From positions 1 to 64,000 of the forward strand of contig CAUJHQ010000115.1 in the NCBI GenBank assembly GCA_963204815.1: a stretch of 64,000 nucleotides of DNA. Direction: 5' to 3'. Both the position numbers and the translations under genes were made by a program. This stretch comes from Pseudomonadota bacterium. Lineage in GTDB: Bacteria > Pseudomonadota > Gammaproteobacteria > Burkholderiales > Burkholderiaceae_C. The notes beneath the pieces are model-generated. The model saw only the letters and a program-made list of their open reading frames with translations. It did not search any database and was not told the DNA's origin. Of the stretch, positions 42,058 to 49,496 are shown in pieces. The first letter of the stretch is position 1. Each line of letters begins with the position of its first letter.

Positions 42058-42081
42058 GCAGCGGGCCTGCAAGCCCGCTGC
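42058..42081 (+). terminator. Probable terminator hairpin after the riboswitch-controlled gene
   Basis: GCAGCGGGC-CTGCAA-GCCCGCTGC forms a 9-bp, fully paired GC-rich stem with a six-base loop, 44 bases after the stop codon and before a convergent gene. There is no following T-run, so it may terminate inefficiently or act as a 3' stabilising stem. Confidence 0.55.
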
Positions 42082-42128
42082 GCGGCCTGCAAGGCTAGGA
42101 CATCTCACGGCGGCCGAGGCCGCCCGCC

Positions 42129-42608
42129 TCAGCCGCGCCGTGCCGCCTCGATCGCGGCGATGTCGATCTTCGTCATCTCCATCATCGCCGTGAAGGCGCG
42201 CCGCGCGGCCGCCGGGTCGGGGTCGGCGATGGCGTCGGTCAGCGCGCGCGGCGTGATCTGCCACGACAGGCCCCAGCGGTCCTTGCACCAGCCGCAGGCG
42301 CTGGCCTGGCCGCCGTGGCCGACGATCGCGTTCCACAGGCGGTCGGTCTCGGCCTGGTCGTCGGTGGCGACCTGGAACGAGAAGGCCTCTGTGTGCCGGA
42401 ACGCCGGGCCGCCGTTCAGCCCCAGGCAGGGGATGCCGAGCACGGTGAACTGCACGGTCAGCACGTCGCCCGCCTTGCCCATCGGGTAGTCGGCGGGCGC
42501 GCGGTGGACGGCGCCCACCGCGCTGTCGGGGAAGGTCTCGGCGTAGAAGCGCGCGGCGTCGAGCGCCGTGCCGTCGTACCAGAGGCAGATCGTGTTCCGG
42601 GGGGTCAT
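42129..42608 (-). CDS. PhnB-like VOC-fold protein
   Basis: A 159-residue protein; the ATG at 42608 is preceded by AAGGAG at good spacing, and the track's start at 42680 is an extension. It begins NTICLWYDGTALDAARFYAETFPDS and contains GLNGGPAFRHTEAFSFQVATDD and CGWCKDRWGLSWQITPRAL, the signature of the PhnB / 3-demethylubiquinone-methyltransferase-like VOC subgroup. Members are small dimeric proteins of mostly unknown function, some linked to antibiotic or glyoxal stress. It is divergent from the ECF sigma gene. Confidence 0.92.
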   Translation of the reverse strand: MTPRNTICLWYDGTALDAARFYAETFPDSAVGAVHRAPADYPMGKAGDVLTVQFTVLGIPCLGLNGGPAFRHTEAFSFQVATDDQAETDRLWNAIVGHGGQASACGWCKDRWGLSWQITPRALTDAIADPDPAAARRAFTAMMEMTKIDIAAIEAARRG

Positions 42609-42742
42609 GGCGTTCTCCTTCGAACGTTCGTCGTGCAGGCGGGCGGGCGGCGGCGCCGCGGCGTGGCCCCGCTCCGGCACGACGAACGAGGGGCGCCAGG
42701 ATCGACGCCGGCCCTGGCCCTGGGCATCGTAGCGGCGCGGCT

Positions 42743-42773
42743 TGTCACCTTTCGGCGGCGGGCGACGTCTAAT
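42743..42773 (+). promoter_or_regulatory. ECF-type promoter upstream of the sigma factor gene
   Basis: TGTCACC (42743-42749) and CGTCTAAT (42766-42773) are separated by 16 bp. This TGTCA-type -35 with CGTC -10 is the classic form of an extracytoplasmic-function sigma promoter in betaproteobacteria. It lies 23 bases before the sigma gene's ATG, so positive autoregulation of the three-gene unit is likely. Confidence 0.75.
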
Positions 42774-42796
42774 GACCGAAGCCCGAGCCCCGGATC

Positions 42797-43504
42797 ATGA
42801 CCGCCGACACCCGCCTCCACGAAGCCGACCGCGAGATCGCGGCACGCGCCGCCGCCGGCGACGCCCGTGCCTTCGAGGCGCTGATGCGGCGTCACAACCG
42901 GCTGCTGTTCCGCGCCGCGCGCGGCATCGCCGGCGACGACGCCGAGGCCGAAGACGCCGTGCAGGACGCCTGGCTGCGTGCCTTCGAGCGCCTAGGCGCC
43001 TACCGCGGCGAAGCGGCGCTGGGCACCTGGCTGGCGCGCATCGCCGTCAACGCCGCCCTCGACGCGCAGCGCCGGCGCGGCCGCGTCGTCGACTGGAACG
43101 CCGCCCCCGCCGAAGACGCCGAAGCGATGGAGACGCGCACGATGGCTCTGCACGCCGAATCCCCCGACACGCCGGACACGGCCGCCGAACGCGGCGAACT
43201 GCGCCTGCTGCTGGAGCACGCGGTGCGCGCGCTGCCGCCGCGCTACCGCAGCGTCTTCATGCTGCGCGCGGTGCAGGAGCTGAGCGTCGACGAGACCGCC
43301 TACGCGCTGCAGCTGAGCCACGACGTCGTGAAGACGCGCCTGCTGCGCGCCCGCGCGATGCTGCGCGACGCGCTGGCCGCGCACCTGGACCGCGGCGCGC
43401 CGCAGGCCTTCGCCTTCGCCGGCGAGCGCTGCGACCGCGTGGTGGCGCAGGTGCTGGGCACCTTGCAGCGGCTCGGCCGCCTGCGCAGCGACGGGCCTGC
43501 CTGA
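42797..43504 (+). CDS. RNA polymerase sigma factor, ECF (sigma-70) family
   Basis: A 235-residue ECF sigma factor. Region 2 (about 12-85) has FEALMRRHNRLLFRAARGI and DAEDAVQDAWLRAFERL with the -10-binding segment. After a variable linker, region 4 (about 135-195) has ALPPRYRSVFMLRAVQELSVDETAYALQLSHDVVKTRLLRARAML, an HTH that reads the -35. A ~35-residue C-terminal tail (DRGAPQAFAFAGERCDRVVAQVLG) with one cysteine extends beyond region 4. No anti-sigma gene is adjacent. Instead a ferritin-like and a cytochrome c gene follow. Confidence 0.93.
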   Translation: MTADTRLHEADREIAARAAAGDARAFEALMRRHNRLLFRAARGIAGDDAEAEDAVQDAWLRAFERLGAYRGEAALGTWLARIAVNAALDAQRRRGRVVDWNAAPAEDAEAMETRTMALHAESPDTPDTAAERGELRLLLEHAVRALPPRYRSVFMLRAVQELSVDETAYALQLSHDVVKTRLLRARAMLRDALAAHLDRGAPQAFAFAGERCDRVVAQVLGTLQRLGRLRSDGPA

Positions 43505-43557
43505 GGCCGCGCCGCCCCTTCCACTTCGGTTCTTCCCCCCACCCCAAGGAGATGGCC

Positions 43558-44148
43558 ATGAACGGTCAGGACCTGCTGTTGCCCTTCGATTCCCTGAACA
43601 CCGACCTGCGGCAGGCGCGCCGGCGCGCGCTGGCCGGCGGCGGCCTCGTGCTGTCGGCCGCGGCGCTGGCGCTGCTGGGCGGACGCGACGCGCTGGCGGC
43701 CGGCAGCGCTGCCAACGAGTCGGACCTGCGCATCCTGAACAGCGCGCTCGGCGCCGAGCTGGAGGCCATCGCCGCCTACCAGCTGGGCGCCGACAGCGGC
43801 CTGCTGACGAAGGACGTGCGCCCGCTCGCGATGACCTTCCAGGGCCACCACAAGGAACATGCCGACGCGCTGGCCGCCACCGTGCGCAAGCTCGGCGGCC
43901 AGGCCGTGACGCCGAAGGCGAAGTACGGCTTTCCGGTCGACCAGCTGAAGAACCAGGCCGACGTGCTGCGCTTCGCCGCCGGGCTGGAGAAGGGCGCGGT
44001 GTCGGCCTACCTGGGCGCGGTGCCGCTGTTCGGCGACCGCGCGCTCGCGCAGGTGGCGGCCAGCATCCTGGGCGACGAGGCCATGCACTGGGCCGTGCTG
44101 CGGCAGGCGCTGGGCGAAGCGCCGGTGCCGGCAGCCTTCGTGTCGTGA
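43558..44148 (+). CDS. Ferritin-like domain protein (DUF4439-like), exported
   Basis: A 196-residue protein. The ATG at 43558 is preferred to 43552 because AAGGAG then has a proper 6-base spacing. The N-terminus LRQARRRALAGGGLVLSAAALALLGG looks like a Tat-type signal or anchor. The remainder is a four-helix ferritin-like fold: LRILNSALGAELEAIAAYQLGAD, FQGHHKEHADALAATVRKLGG, RFAAGLEKGAVSAYLGAVP and ASILGDEAMHWAVLRQALG. Glutamates and histidines (E-A-I-A-A-Y, HHKEH, GDEAMH) are placed as in di-iron proteins. Located between an ECF sigma and a cytochrome c gene. Confidence 0.88.
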   Translation: MNGQDLLLPFDSLNTDLRQARRRALAGGGLVLSAAALALLGGRDALAAGSAANESDLRILNSALGAELEAIAAYQLGADSGLLTKDVRPLAMTFQGHHKEHADALAATVRKLGGQAVTPKAKYGFPVDQLKNQADVLRFAAGLEKGAVSAYLGAVPLFGDRALAQVAASILGDEAMHWAVLRQALGEAPVPAAFVS

Positions 44149-44528
44149 GCGCGCTCGCGCTGCAGCTGGCCGCGGCACTGGCGCTGCAGGCGGCGCCGGC
44201 CGCCGCCTCGCTGGCGCGCGGCGAGCAGGTCTACACCCGCTGCGCCGCCTGCCACGCGATCGACACCCACCGCACCGGCCCGCGGCACTGCGGCCTGTTC
44301 GGCCGCCGCGCCGGCAGCGCGCCGGGCTTCGAAGGCTACTCGGCGGCGCTGCGCGCGTCCGGGATCGTGTGGGACGCAAACACGCTCGACCGCTTCCTGC
44401 GTGCGCCCTTCGACGCCGTGCCCGGCACGACGATGGGCTATGCCGGCGTGAAGGACGACGGCGAGCGTGCCGATCTCATCGCCTGGCTGCGCGTGGCCAC
44501 GGCGCAGGGGCGCTGCACGCCGCGCTGA
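44145..44528 (+). CDS. Small class I cytochrome c
   Basis: A 127-residue periplasmic c-type cytochrome starting at GTG in a GTGA overlap with the ferritin-like gene's stop. It has a signal peptide (LQLAAALALQAAPAAA), a single haem motif CAACH near residue 34, RTGPRHCGLFGRRAG after it, and the axial methionine in GTTMGYAGVKDD near 100. This is the layout of the mono-haem cytochrome c2/c-556-like small electron carriers. Tight coupling suggests it donates or accepts electrons for the ferritin-like protein. Confidence 0.93.
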   Translation: MSALALQLAAALALQAAPAAASLARGEQVYTRCAACHAIDTHRTGPRHCGLFGRRAGSAPGFEGYSAALRASGIVWDANTLDRFLRAPFDAVPGTTMGYAGVKDDGERADLIAWLRVATAQGRCTPR

Positions 44529-44657
44529 GCGCGCCGCCGGCGGCGCGTCCGTCGCCGCGGTGCCGGATTCAGGCGGCTGGCAGCGGCGTTCGTCTCAACG
44601 ACAGGGGCGCTCCTTGCGGCCCGCGGGCCTTCGTGCCACGCTGGTGGCGGAGTGCGC

Positions 44658-45809
44658 ATGAGCTCGACCCTCGGCACGTCGGCCCCGGACACCGCCTCGG
44701 TGCAGGCGAAGCGCGGGCGCGCGCCAGCGGCCTCGCGGGCGGTTGCGGGTACGCCGCGGCGCGGGATCGTCGGCCTGGCGCTCGCGCTGGCGCTCGTCTT
44801 CTCGACCCAGTTCTTTGCCCAGGACTTCGTCTGGCGCCACTGGGAGCGCAGCGAGGTGCTGTGGGCGGGGGTCGGCATCCTCGCCGAACGCGCCGCGGTG
44901 GGGCTGGCCGTCGCGGCGGCGGTGCTGCTGGCGCTGCGCGGCTTCGAGCGGCGGCCTTCGCTGCCGCGCGCGGCGCGGACGGTGCTCTACACCGCGGCCG
45001 TGGTGGCCGCGGTGGTGGCGGCGGAGTGGTTGCTCGTGGCGCTGGACACGGCCGACGCCGCCGGCGACCCGGTCGCCTTCGGCGAACACGTGCTGCGCTG
45101 GACCGGCGTGGCGCTGGCCATCACCGGCCTCTGGCTGGCCTGGCAGCGCGCCGTGCACGCCGAGGCGGCGGCCGATCGCCTGCGCCAGGCCGATCAGGGG
45201 GCACAGGCGCAGATCGCCGAACTGCGCCTGCAGACCTTGCAGTCGCAGATCGAGCCGCACTTCCTGTTCAACACGCTGGCCACCGTGCGGCGGCTGGGGG
45301 CCACCGAGCCGGCGCAGTGCCTGCAGCTGCTGAACCACCTGGTCGACTTCGTCGCGCTGTCGCAGGCGGCGCAGCCGGGGCGGCGGCGCTGGTGCGTTGC
45401 CGATGAGCTCTCGCTCGTGCGCGCCTACCTGAGCGTGATCGAGCTGCGCATGGAAGGGCGCCTGCGCCTGCGCTTCGACGTCGACCCCGCCGTGCTCGGG
45501 CACGAGGCGCCGCCGCTGGCGCTGGCCACGCTCGTCGAGAACGCCGTCAAGCACGGCATCACGCCTTCCACCACCGGCGGCGAGATCGCCGTGCGCGCGC
45601 ACCTGGCCGACGGCGAGGTGCGGCTCGCGGTGGCCGACACCGGCGTCGGCCTGCGCGGCGGCGGCGGCAGCGGCATCGGCCTGGCGAACACGCGCGCGCG
45701 GCTGCGCACGCTGTACGGCGACATGGCGCGCCTGCGGCTGGCCGCCCACCGGCCGACCGGCGTGGTCGCCACGCTGCAATGGCCGCTGCAGCGCGCGGAG
45801 CCGCGGTGA
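44658..45809 (+). CDS. LytS/YehU-type sensor histidine kinase
   Basis: A 383-residue membrane kinase (ATG at 44658 with GGAG upstream). Four hydrophobic segments lie at about 35-165. A short coiled linker leads to the His-kinase domain with QTLQSQIEPHFLFNTLATVRR, where His is near residue 201. The ATP-binding part has the N-box LATLVENAVKHG near 295 and G-box ADTGVGLRGGGGSGIGLANTRARL near 330. All motifs are intact. Its stop overlaps the start of a related, degenerate protein, and a LytTR regulator lies downstream in the same set. Confidence 0.92.
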   Translation: MSSTLGTSAPDTASVQAKRGRAPAASRAVAGTPRRGIVGLALALALVFSTQFFAQDFVWRHWERSEVLWAGVGILAERAAVGLAVAAAVLLALRGFERRPSLPRAARTVLYTAAVVAAVVAAEWLLVALDTADAAGDPVAFGEHVLRWTGVALAITGLWLAWQRAVHAEAAADRLRQADQGAQAQIAELRLQTLQSQIEPHFLFNTLATVRRLGATEPAQCLQLLNHLVDFVALSQAAQPGRRRWCVADELSLVRAYLSVIELRMEGRLRLRFDVDPAVLGHEAPPLALATLVENAVKHGITPSTTGGEIAVRAHLADGEVRLAVADTGVGLRGGGGSGIGLANTRARLRTLYGDMARLRLAAHRPTGVVATLQWPLQRAEPR

Positions 45810-46852
45810 GCGAGGCCCTGCCCATCGACCTGCGGCGCTGCCTGGTGCAGTCGCTGCTGGTGTCGGCGATGCAGATGGTGATGTTCCAGCCGGGCTACCT
45901 GATCTACATGTCGACGCAGGACCCCCGCCTCGTGCCGCTGCAGGCGCTGGTGCTGCTGGCCTCGTTCCTGGCGTTCGCGATGACGATGTCCGTTGCCGCG
46001 CAGTGGGTGGAGGGCCGCTGGTCGTGGCCCGCCGTCGCGGCGCTCGGGCTGGCGCTGTGCACGGCGCTGGCGCTGCTGCAGCGGCCGGCCAACGCGGCGG
46101 TGCACGTCTGGCTGGGCCTGCCCACGCTGAGCCTGTCGCCCTGGTTCGCGGCGTGGATCGCCTTCGCGAGCGGGCTGCCGTTCTTCGCCTACTGTCTGAT
46201 CGTGCAGCGCTCGGTGCGCGTGCGCGCGCTGCTCGGCCGTGCCGAGTTCGAGCGCACGCGCACGGCGGCCCTGGTCGGCCAGGCGCGCGCCGACACGCTG
46301 GAAGGGCGCGTCGACCCGGCGCTGCTGCAGCGCGCGCTGGTGGCGCTGCGCGCCGCCTACGCGGGCCCGCGCGAGCGCGCCGAGGGCCTGCTAGACGCGC
46401 TGGTCGACTTCCTGCGGCAGGCGATGCCGGCGATCCGCAGCGGCCGCTCGACGCTGATGGAAGAGCTGACGCTGCTGCGCCGCTACGCCACGCTGGTGCA
46501 GCGGGTCGATGGCGGCCGCGGCCTGTGCGAGGTGAGCGCCGAAGCGCCGCCGCGCGACCCGCCGTTCGCGCCGCTGCTGCTGATCCCGCTGGTCGAAGCG
46601 CTGGCGGGCGCGGGCGGACGCGCCGGCCCGGTGCGCCTGGCGCTGCGCGTGCAGGCGGCCGGCGCGATGCTGGCCTTCGACGTGCCGGCACCCGGCCCGC
46701 CGCTGGACGAGCGCTGGTGCCAGCGGCTCGACCGCGCCCTGCGCACCACACCCGACGCCGCCGGCGCGCGCTACGACGTCGGCGGCTCGCACGCCCTGAC
46801 GCTGTGGCTGCCCTTGCCACCCCTGCCCGAGGAGAAGACCGATGGACACTGA
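45806..46852 (+). CDS. Degenerate LytS-like membrane protein (predicted pseudokinase)
   Basis: A 348-residue protein starting at GTG in a GTGA overlap. It has four membrane segments (QSLLVSAMQMVMFQPGYLIY, QALVLLASFLAFAMT, AVAALGLALCTALALL, WFAAWIAFASGLPFFAY) and a His-kinase-like cytoplasmic half. The phospho-acceptor box reads GRVDPALLQRALVAL where the neighbour has IEPHFLFNTL, so His and Asn are gone. The N-box reads LIPLVEALAGAGG with no Asn, and no glycine-rich G-box follows. It probably forms a heteromer with the intact kinase as a sensor or modulator and should not phosphorylate. Confidence 0.85.
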   Translation: MSEALPIDLRRCLVQSLLVSAMQMVMFQPGYLIYMSTQDPRLVPLQALVLLASFLAFAMTMSVAAQWVEGRWSWPAVAALGLALCTALALLQRPANAAVHVWLGLPTLSLSPWFAAWIAFASGLPFFAYCLIVQRSVRVRALLGRAEFERTRTAALVGQARADTLEGRVDPALLQRALVALRAAYAGPRERAEGLLDALVDFLRQAMPAIRSGRSTLMEELTLLRRYATLVQRVDGGRGLCEVSAEAPPRDPPFAPLLLIPLVEALAGAGGRAGPVRLALRVQAAGAMLAFDVPAPGPPLDERWCQRLDRALRTTPDAAGARYDVGGSHALTLWLPLPPLPEEKTDGH

Positions 46853-47267
46853 TCCCCGCCCGAACGAAGCGCCCGGCCCGGTCGACGACGCGCGGCGCGC
46901 CCTCGCGGCGCTGCTGCCCGCCTTCGTCTTCGCGCCCGCCGCGCAGGCGCAGGACGCTGCCAAGGTGCAGCCCGCCGCCTACAAGGTGGTGCTCGACAAC
47001 CACGCCATGCGCGTGCTGGAGTTCAACAGCCGCCCCGGCATGGGCATCTGCGGCGAGGGCATGCACTCGCACCCGGCGCACCTGACCGTGCTGCTGTCCG
47101 ACCTGTCGCAGGCGCGCATCCGCCTGCCCGACGGCAAGACCTTCGGCGGCAGCAAGAAGCTCGGCGACGTGTTCTGGAGCGAGGCCGAGACGCACGAGGT
47201 GGAGAACCTGTCCGGCCGCCACGTGCGCACGCTGATCGTCGAGCTGAAGACGGCCGGCAAGGCCTGA
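46842..47267 (+). CDS. Cupin-domain protein within the kinase operon
   Basis: A 141-residue protein overlapping the previous gene by 11 bp; GAGGAG precedes the ATG. The N-terminus (ALAALLPAFVFAPAAQAQ) looks like a weak signal peptide. The cupin barrel shows YKVVLDNHAMRVLEF, GEGMHSHPAHLTVLLSD (metal-ligand His pair) and WSEAETHEVENLSGRHVRTLIVELK. The second motif has a Glu/His pair. It may bind a small ligand in the periplasm and signal to the two membrane sensors, since it sits between them and their regulator. The role is inferred from position. Confidence 0.85.
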   Translation: MDTDPRPNEAPGPVDDARRALAALLPAFVFAPAAQAQDAAKVQPAAYKVVLDNHAMRVLEFNSRPGMGICGEGMHSHPAHLTVLLSDLSQARIRLPDGKTFGGSKKLGDVFWSEAETHEVENLSGRHVRTLIVELKTAGKA

Positions 47268-47281
47268 ACCGGCGCAACGCG

Positions 47282-48040
47282 ATGCCTGCCCCCAGCGCCC
47301 TCGTCGCCGAGGACGAAAGCGTGCTGCGCGACGAGCTGTGCGCGCACCTGTCGGCGCTGTGGCCCGAACTGCGCATCGTGGCGCGCGCCGCCAACGGCCT
47401 GGAAGCGTTGCAGCTGCAGGAGCGGCACCGCCCCGACGTGCTGTTCCTGGACATCGAGATGCCCGGCCTCAGCGGCCTGGAAGTGGCGCGCCAGGCCGAG
47501 CGGCGCCAGCACCTGGTGTTCATCACCGCCTACGACGCGCACGCGGTGGCGGCGTTCGAGCGCGGCGCGGTCGACTACGTGCTGAAGCCGTACACCGCGG
47601 CGCGGCTCGCCGAGTCGGTGCGCCGCGTGAAGGAGCGGCTCGGCCGCGCGGTGCCGGCGCCCGAGGCGCTCGACAGCGTGCTGCGCGAGCTGGCCGCGGT
47701 GGCGCAGCCGCGCGAGCACCTGCGCTGGATCAACGCCTCGTCAGGCACCGAGGTGCGCGTCATCACGGTCGACGAGGTCTGCTACTTCCGCGCCGACACC
47801 AAGTACACGCTGGTCGCCACGGCCGAGGGCGAGGCGCTGATCCGCCGCACGCTGAAGGAACTGCTGGACCAGCTCGATCCGGCGCAGTTCTGGCAGGTGC
47901 ACCGCTCGACCATCGTCAACGCCAACGCGATCGCCGGTGTCACGCGCGACTTCCGCGGCCGCGTGCACCTGAAGCTGAAGGCGCGCAGCGAGAAGCTGCC
48001 GGTGAGCGAGCAGCACGAGCACCTGTTCCGCCAGATGTAG
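47282..48040 (+). CDS. LytTR-family response regulator
   Basis: A 252-residue regulator. The receiver domain (about 1-120) has AEDES, the phospho-acceptor in VLFLDIEMPGLSG near residue 59, and the lysine in VDYVLKPYT near 102. A LytTR DNA-binding domain (about 145-250) follows, with RVITVDEVCYFRADTKYTLVAT and FWQVHRSTIVNANAI. It is the natural partner of the upstream LytS-type kinase. The gene order kinase, pseudokinase, cupin, regulator is preserved with overlaps or 14-bp gaps, so the four form one transcript. Confidence 0.94.
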   Translation: MPAPSALVAEDESVLRDELCAHLSALWPELRIVARAANGLEALQLQERHRPDVLFLDIEMPGLSGLEVARQAERRQHLVFITAYDAHAVAAFERGAVDYVLKPYTAARLAESVRRVKERLGRAVPAPEALDSVLRELAAVAQPREHLRWINASSGTEVRVITVDEVCYFRADTKYTLVATAEGEALIRRTLKELLDQLDPAQFWQVHRSTIVNANAIAGVTRDFRGRVHLKLKARSEKLPVSEQHEHLFRQM

Positions 48041-48160
48041 CGCGGTGGCGGGCCGGTGGGCCGCGTTCGATGCCGCTTTCGCCGCGTTCGTCCGAAAGCG
48101 CTGCGGGCGCGGCGGCGGCGTCGAATCATCCGCGCACCCAACCACTCCCGCGAGGCCGCC

Positions 48161-49438
48161 ATGCACCGAACCGCCACGATTCCCCTGAGCCCGATCGCCG
48201 CCGTGCTGCTGTCGGCGCTGGCCGGCTGCGGCAGCCTCGGCAGCCCTGCACCCGACGCCGCCACGGGCCGCGAAGTGACGATCAGCCCGCGCGGCGACAA
48301 CGTCGTCGCCACCTGGGGCCAGGTGGCCTTCAAGGCCATCGGCAGCACGAACCAGGACCTCGTCACCGTGCACCTGGCGATGTACGACGCCGTGATGGCG
48401 ATCGCCCGCACGCACCAGCCCTACGCGATCCGGCCCGCGACCAGCGGCGCCGGCGCGGGCGAGGTGGGCATGAAGGCGGCCGCCGTCGAGGCCGCGTACC
48501 GCACGCTGCGCGCGCTGGCGCCGGCCGGCGGCGCGACCTACGAGCCGCCCTACGCCGCCGACCTGGCGGCGCTGCCCGAGGGCGACGCGAAGCGCCGCGG
48601 CCTGGCGATCGGCGCCGAGGTCGCCGCCGGCCTGCTGGCGCTGCGCGCCAACGATGGCCGCGCCACCGTGCTGCCGCCCTACGTGGCGGGCACGCAGCCG
48701 GGGCAGTTCCGCGGCGCCAACCCGATCAACCGCATCGGCCCCTTCATCAAGCCCTTCGCGACGCGCAGCCACGACCAGTTCCGCGCCCCCGGGCCGCCGC
48801 CGCTGGCGAGCGAGGCCTACGCCGCCGACCTGAACGAGGTGCAGCGGCTGGCGTCGGCCACGAGCACGGTGCGCAGTGCCGCGCAAACCGAGGTGGCACG
48901 CTTCCACACCGAGCCGCCGCCGCCGTTCTGGACGCGCAACCTGCGTCGCTTCGCGACCGCGAGCGACAGCCTGGCCGACAACGCGCGCCTGTCGGCGATG
49001 CTGTACACGGCGCACCACGACGCGGTCGCCGCCTGCTTCGAGAGCAAGTACCACCACAACTTCTGGCGCCCGGTGAGCGCGATCCAGCAGGCCGACACCG
49101 ACGGCAACGCCGCCACCCGGCCCGACCCGGCGTGGGCGCCGCACGTGCCGACGCCCAACCACCCGGAGTACCCGGCCGCGCACAGCTGCGCCTGCGCCGC
49201 GGTGGCCGAGGTGCTGCGATCGTTCTACGGCACGAGCCGGGTGCGCTTCGAGTTCGACAGCACGGTGGCGGGCACGCAGCCGCACCGCTATGCGGGCCCC
49301 GACGACCTGGTGCGCGAGATCGCCGACGCGCGCGTCTGGGGCGGCATGCACTTCCGCTTCTCGACCACCGACGGCGCCGTGCTCGGGCGGCGCGTGGCCG
49401 AGTGGGTGGTGAAGCAGCACTTCCGGCCGGCCGACTGA
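48161..49438 (+). CDS. Vanadium-haloperoxidase/PAP2-like lipoprotein
   Basis: A 425-residue predicted lipoprotein (SALAGC lipobox). The C-terminal half carries the vanadate/phosphate pocket of the VHPO/PAP2 superfamily: KYHHNFWRP near residue 297, then HPEYPAAHSCACAA near 335, and ARVWGGMHFRFS near 395 with the terminal Arg-x-His pair. The central motif is usually SGH; AAH here removes the Ser and Gly that hold the oxyanion, so activity may differ. It is monocistronic. The 120-bp gap before it shows no clear promoter. Confidence 0.85.
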   Translation: MHRTATIPLSPIAAVLLSALAGCGSLGSPAPDAATGREVTISPRGDNVVATWGQVAFKAIGSTNQDLVTVHLAMYDAVMAIARTHQPYAIRPATSGAGAGEVGMKAAAVEAAYRTLRALAPAGGATYEPPYAADLAALPEGDAKRRGLAIGAEVAAGLLALRANDGRATVLPPYVAGTQPGQFRGANPINRIGPFIKPFATRSHDQFRAPGPPPLASEAYAADLNEVQRLASATSTVRSAAQTEVARFHTEPPPPFWTRNLRRFATASDSLADNARLSAMLYTAHHDAVAACFESKYHHNFWRPVSAIQQADTDGNAATRPDPAWAPHVPTPNHPEYPAAHSCACAAVAEVLRSFYGTSRVRFEFDSTVAGTQPHRYAGPDDLVREIADARVWGGMHFRFSTTDGAVLGRRVAEWVVKQHFRPAD

Positions 49439-49441
49439 CGC

Positions 49442-49472
49442 CGCCGGCCGGTGGCCACCCGGGCGGCCGGCG
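49442..49472. terminator. Hairpin between convergent genes, followed by short tandem repeats
   Basis: CGCCGGCC (49442-49449) and GGCCGGCG (49465-49472) flank a 15-base loop that itself contains GGTGGCCACC. It can act on both the haloperoxidase-like and the metallo-hydrolase transcripts. Directly after it, GCGTCACG-GCGTCAGG-GCGTCACG-GCATCAG forms about 3.5 copies of an 8-bp repeat. Confidence 0.5.
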
Positions 49473-49496
49473 TCACGGCGTCAGGGCGTCACGGCA

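Noticed and set aside
40460-42735. Shared 16-mer GCATCGTAGCGGCGCG upstream of the epoxide hydrolase and near the PhnB-like gene
   Set aside because: It contains a TACGAT -10-like element usable by the epoxide hydrolase gene, but the second copy is too far from the PhnB-like start. Two copies are too few to claim a motif.
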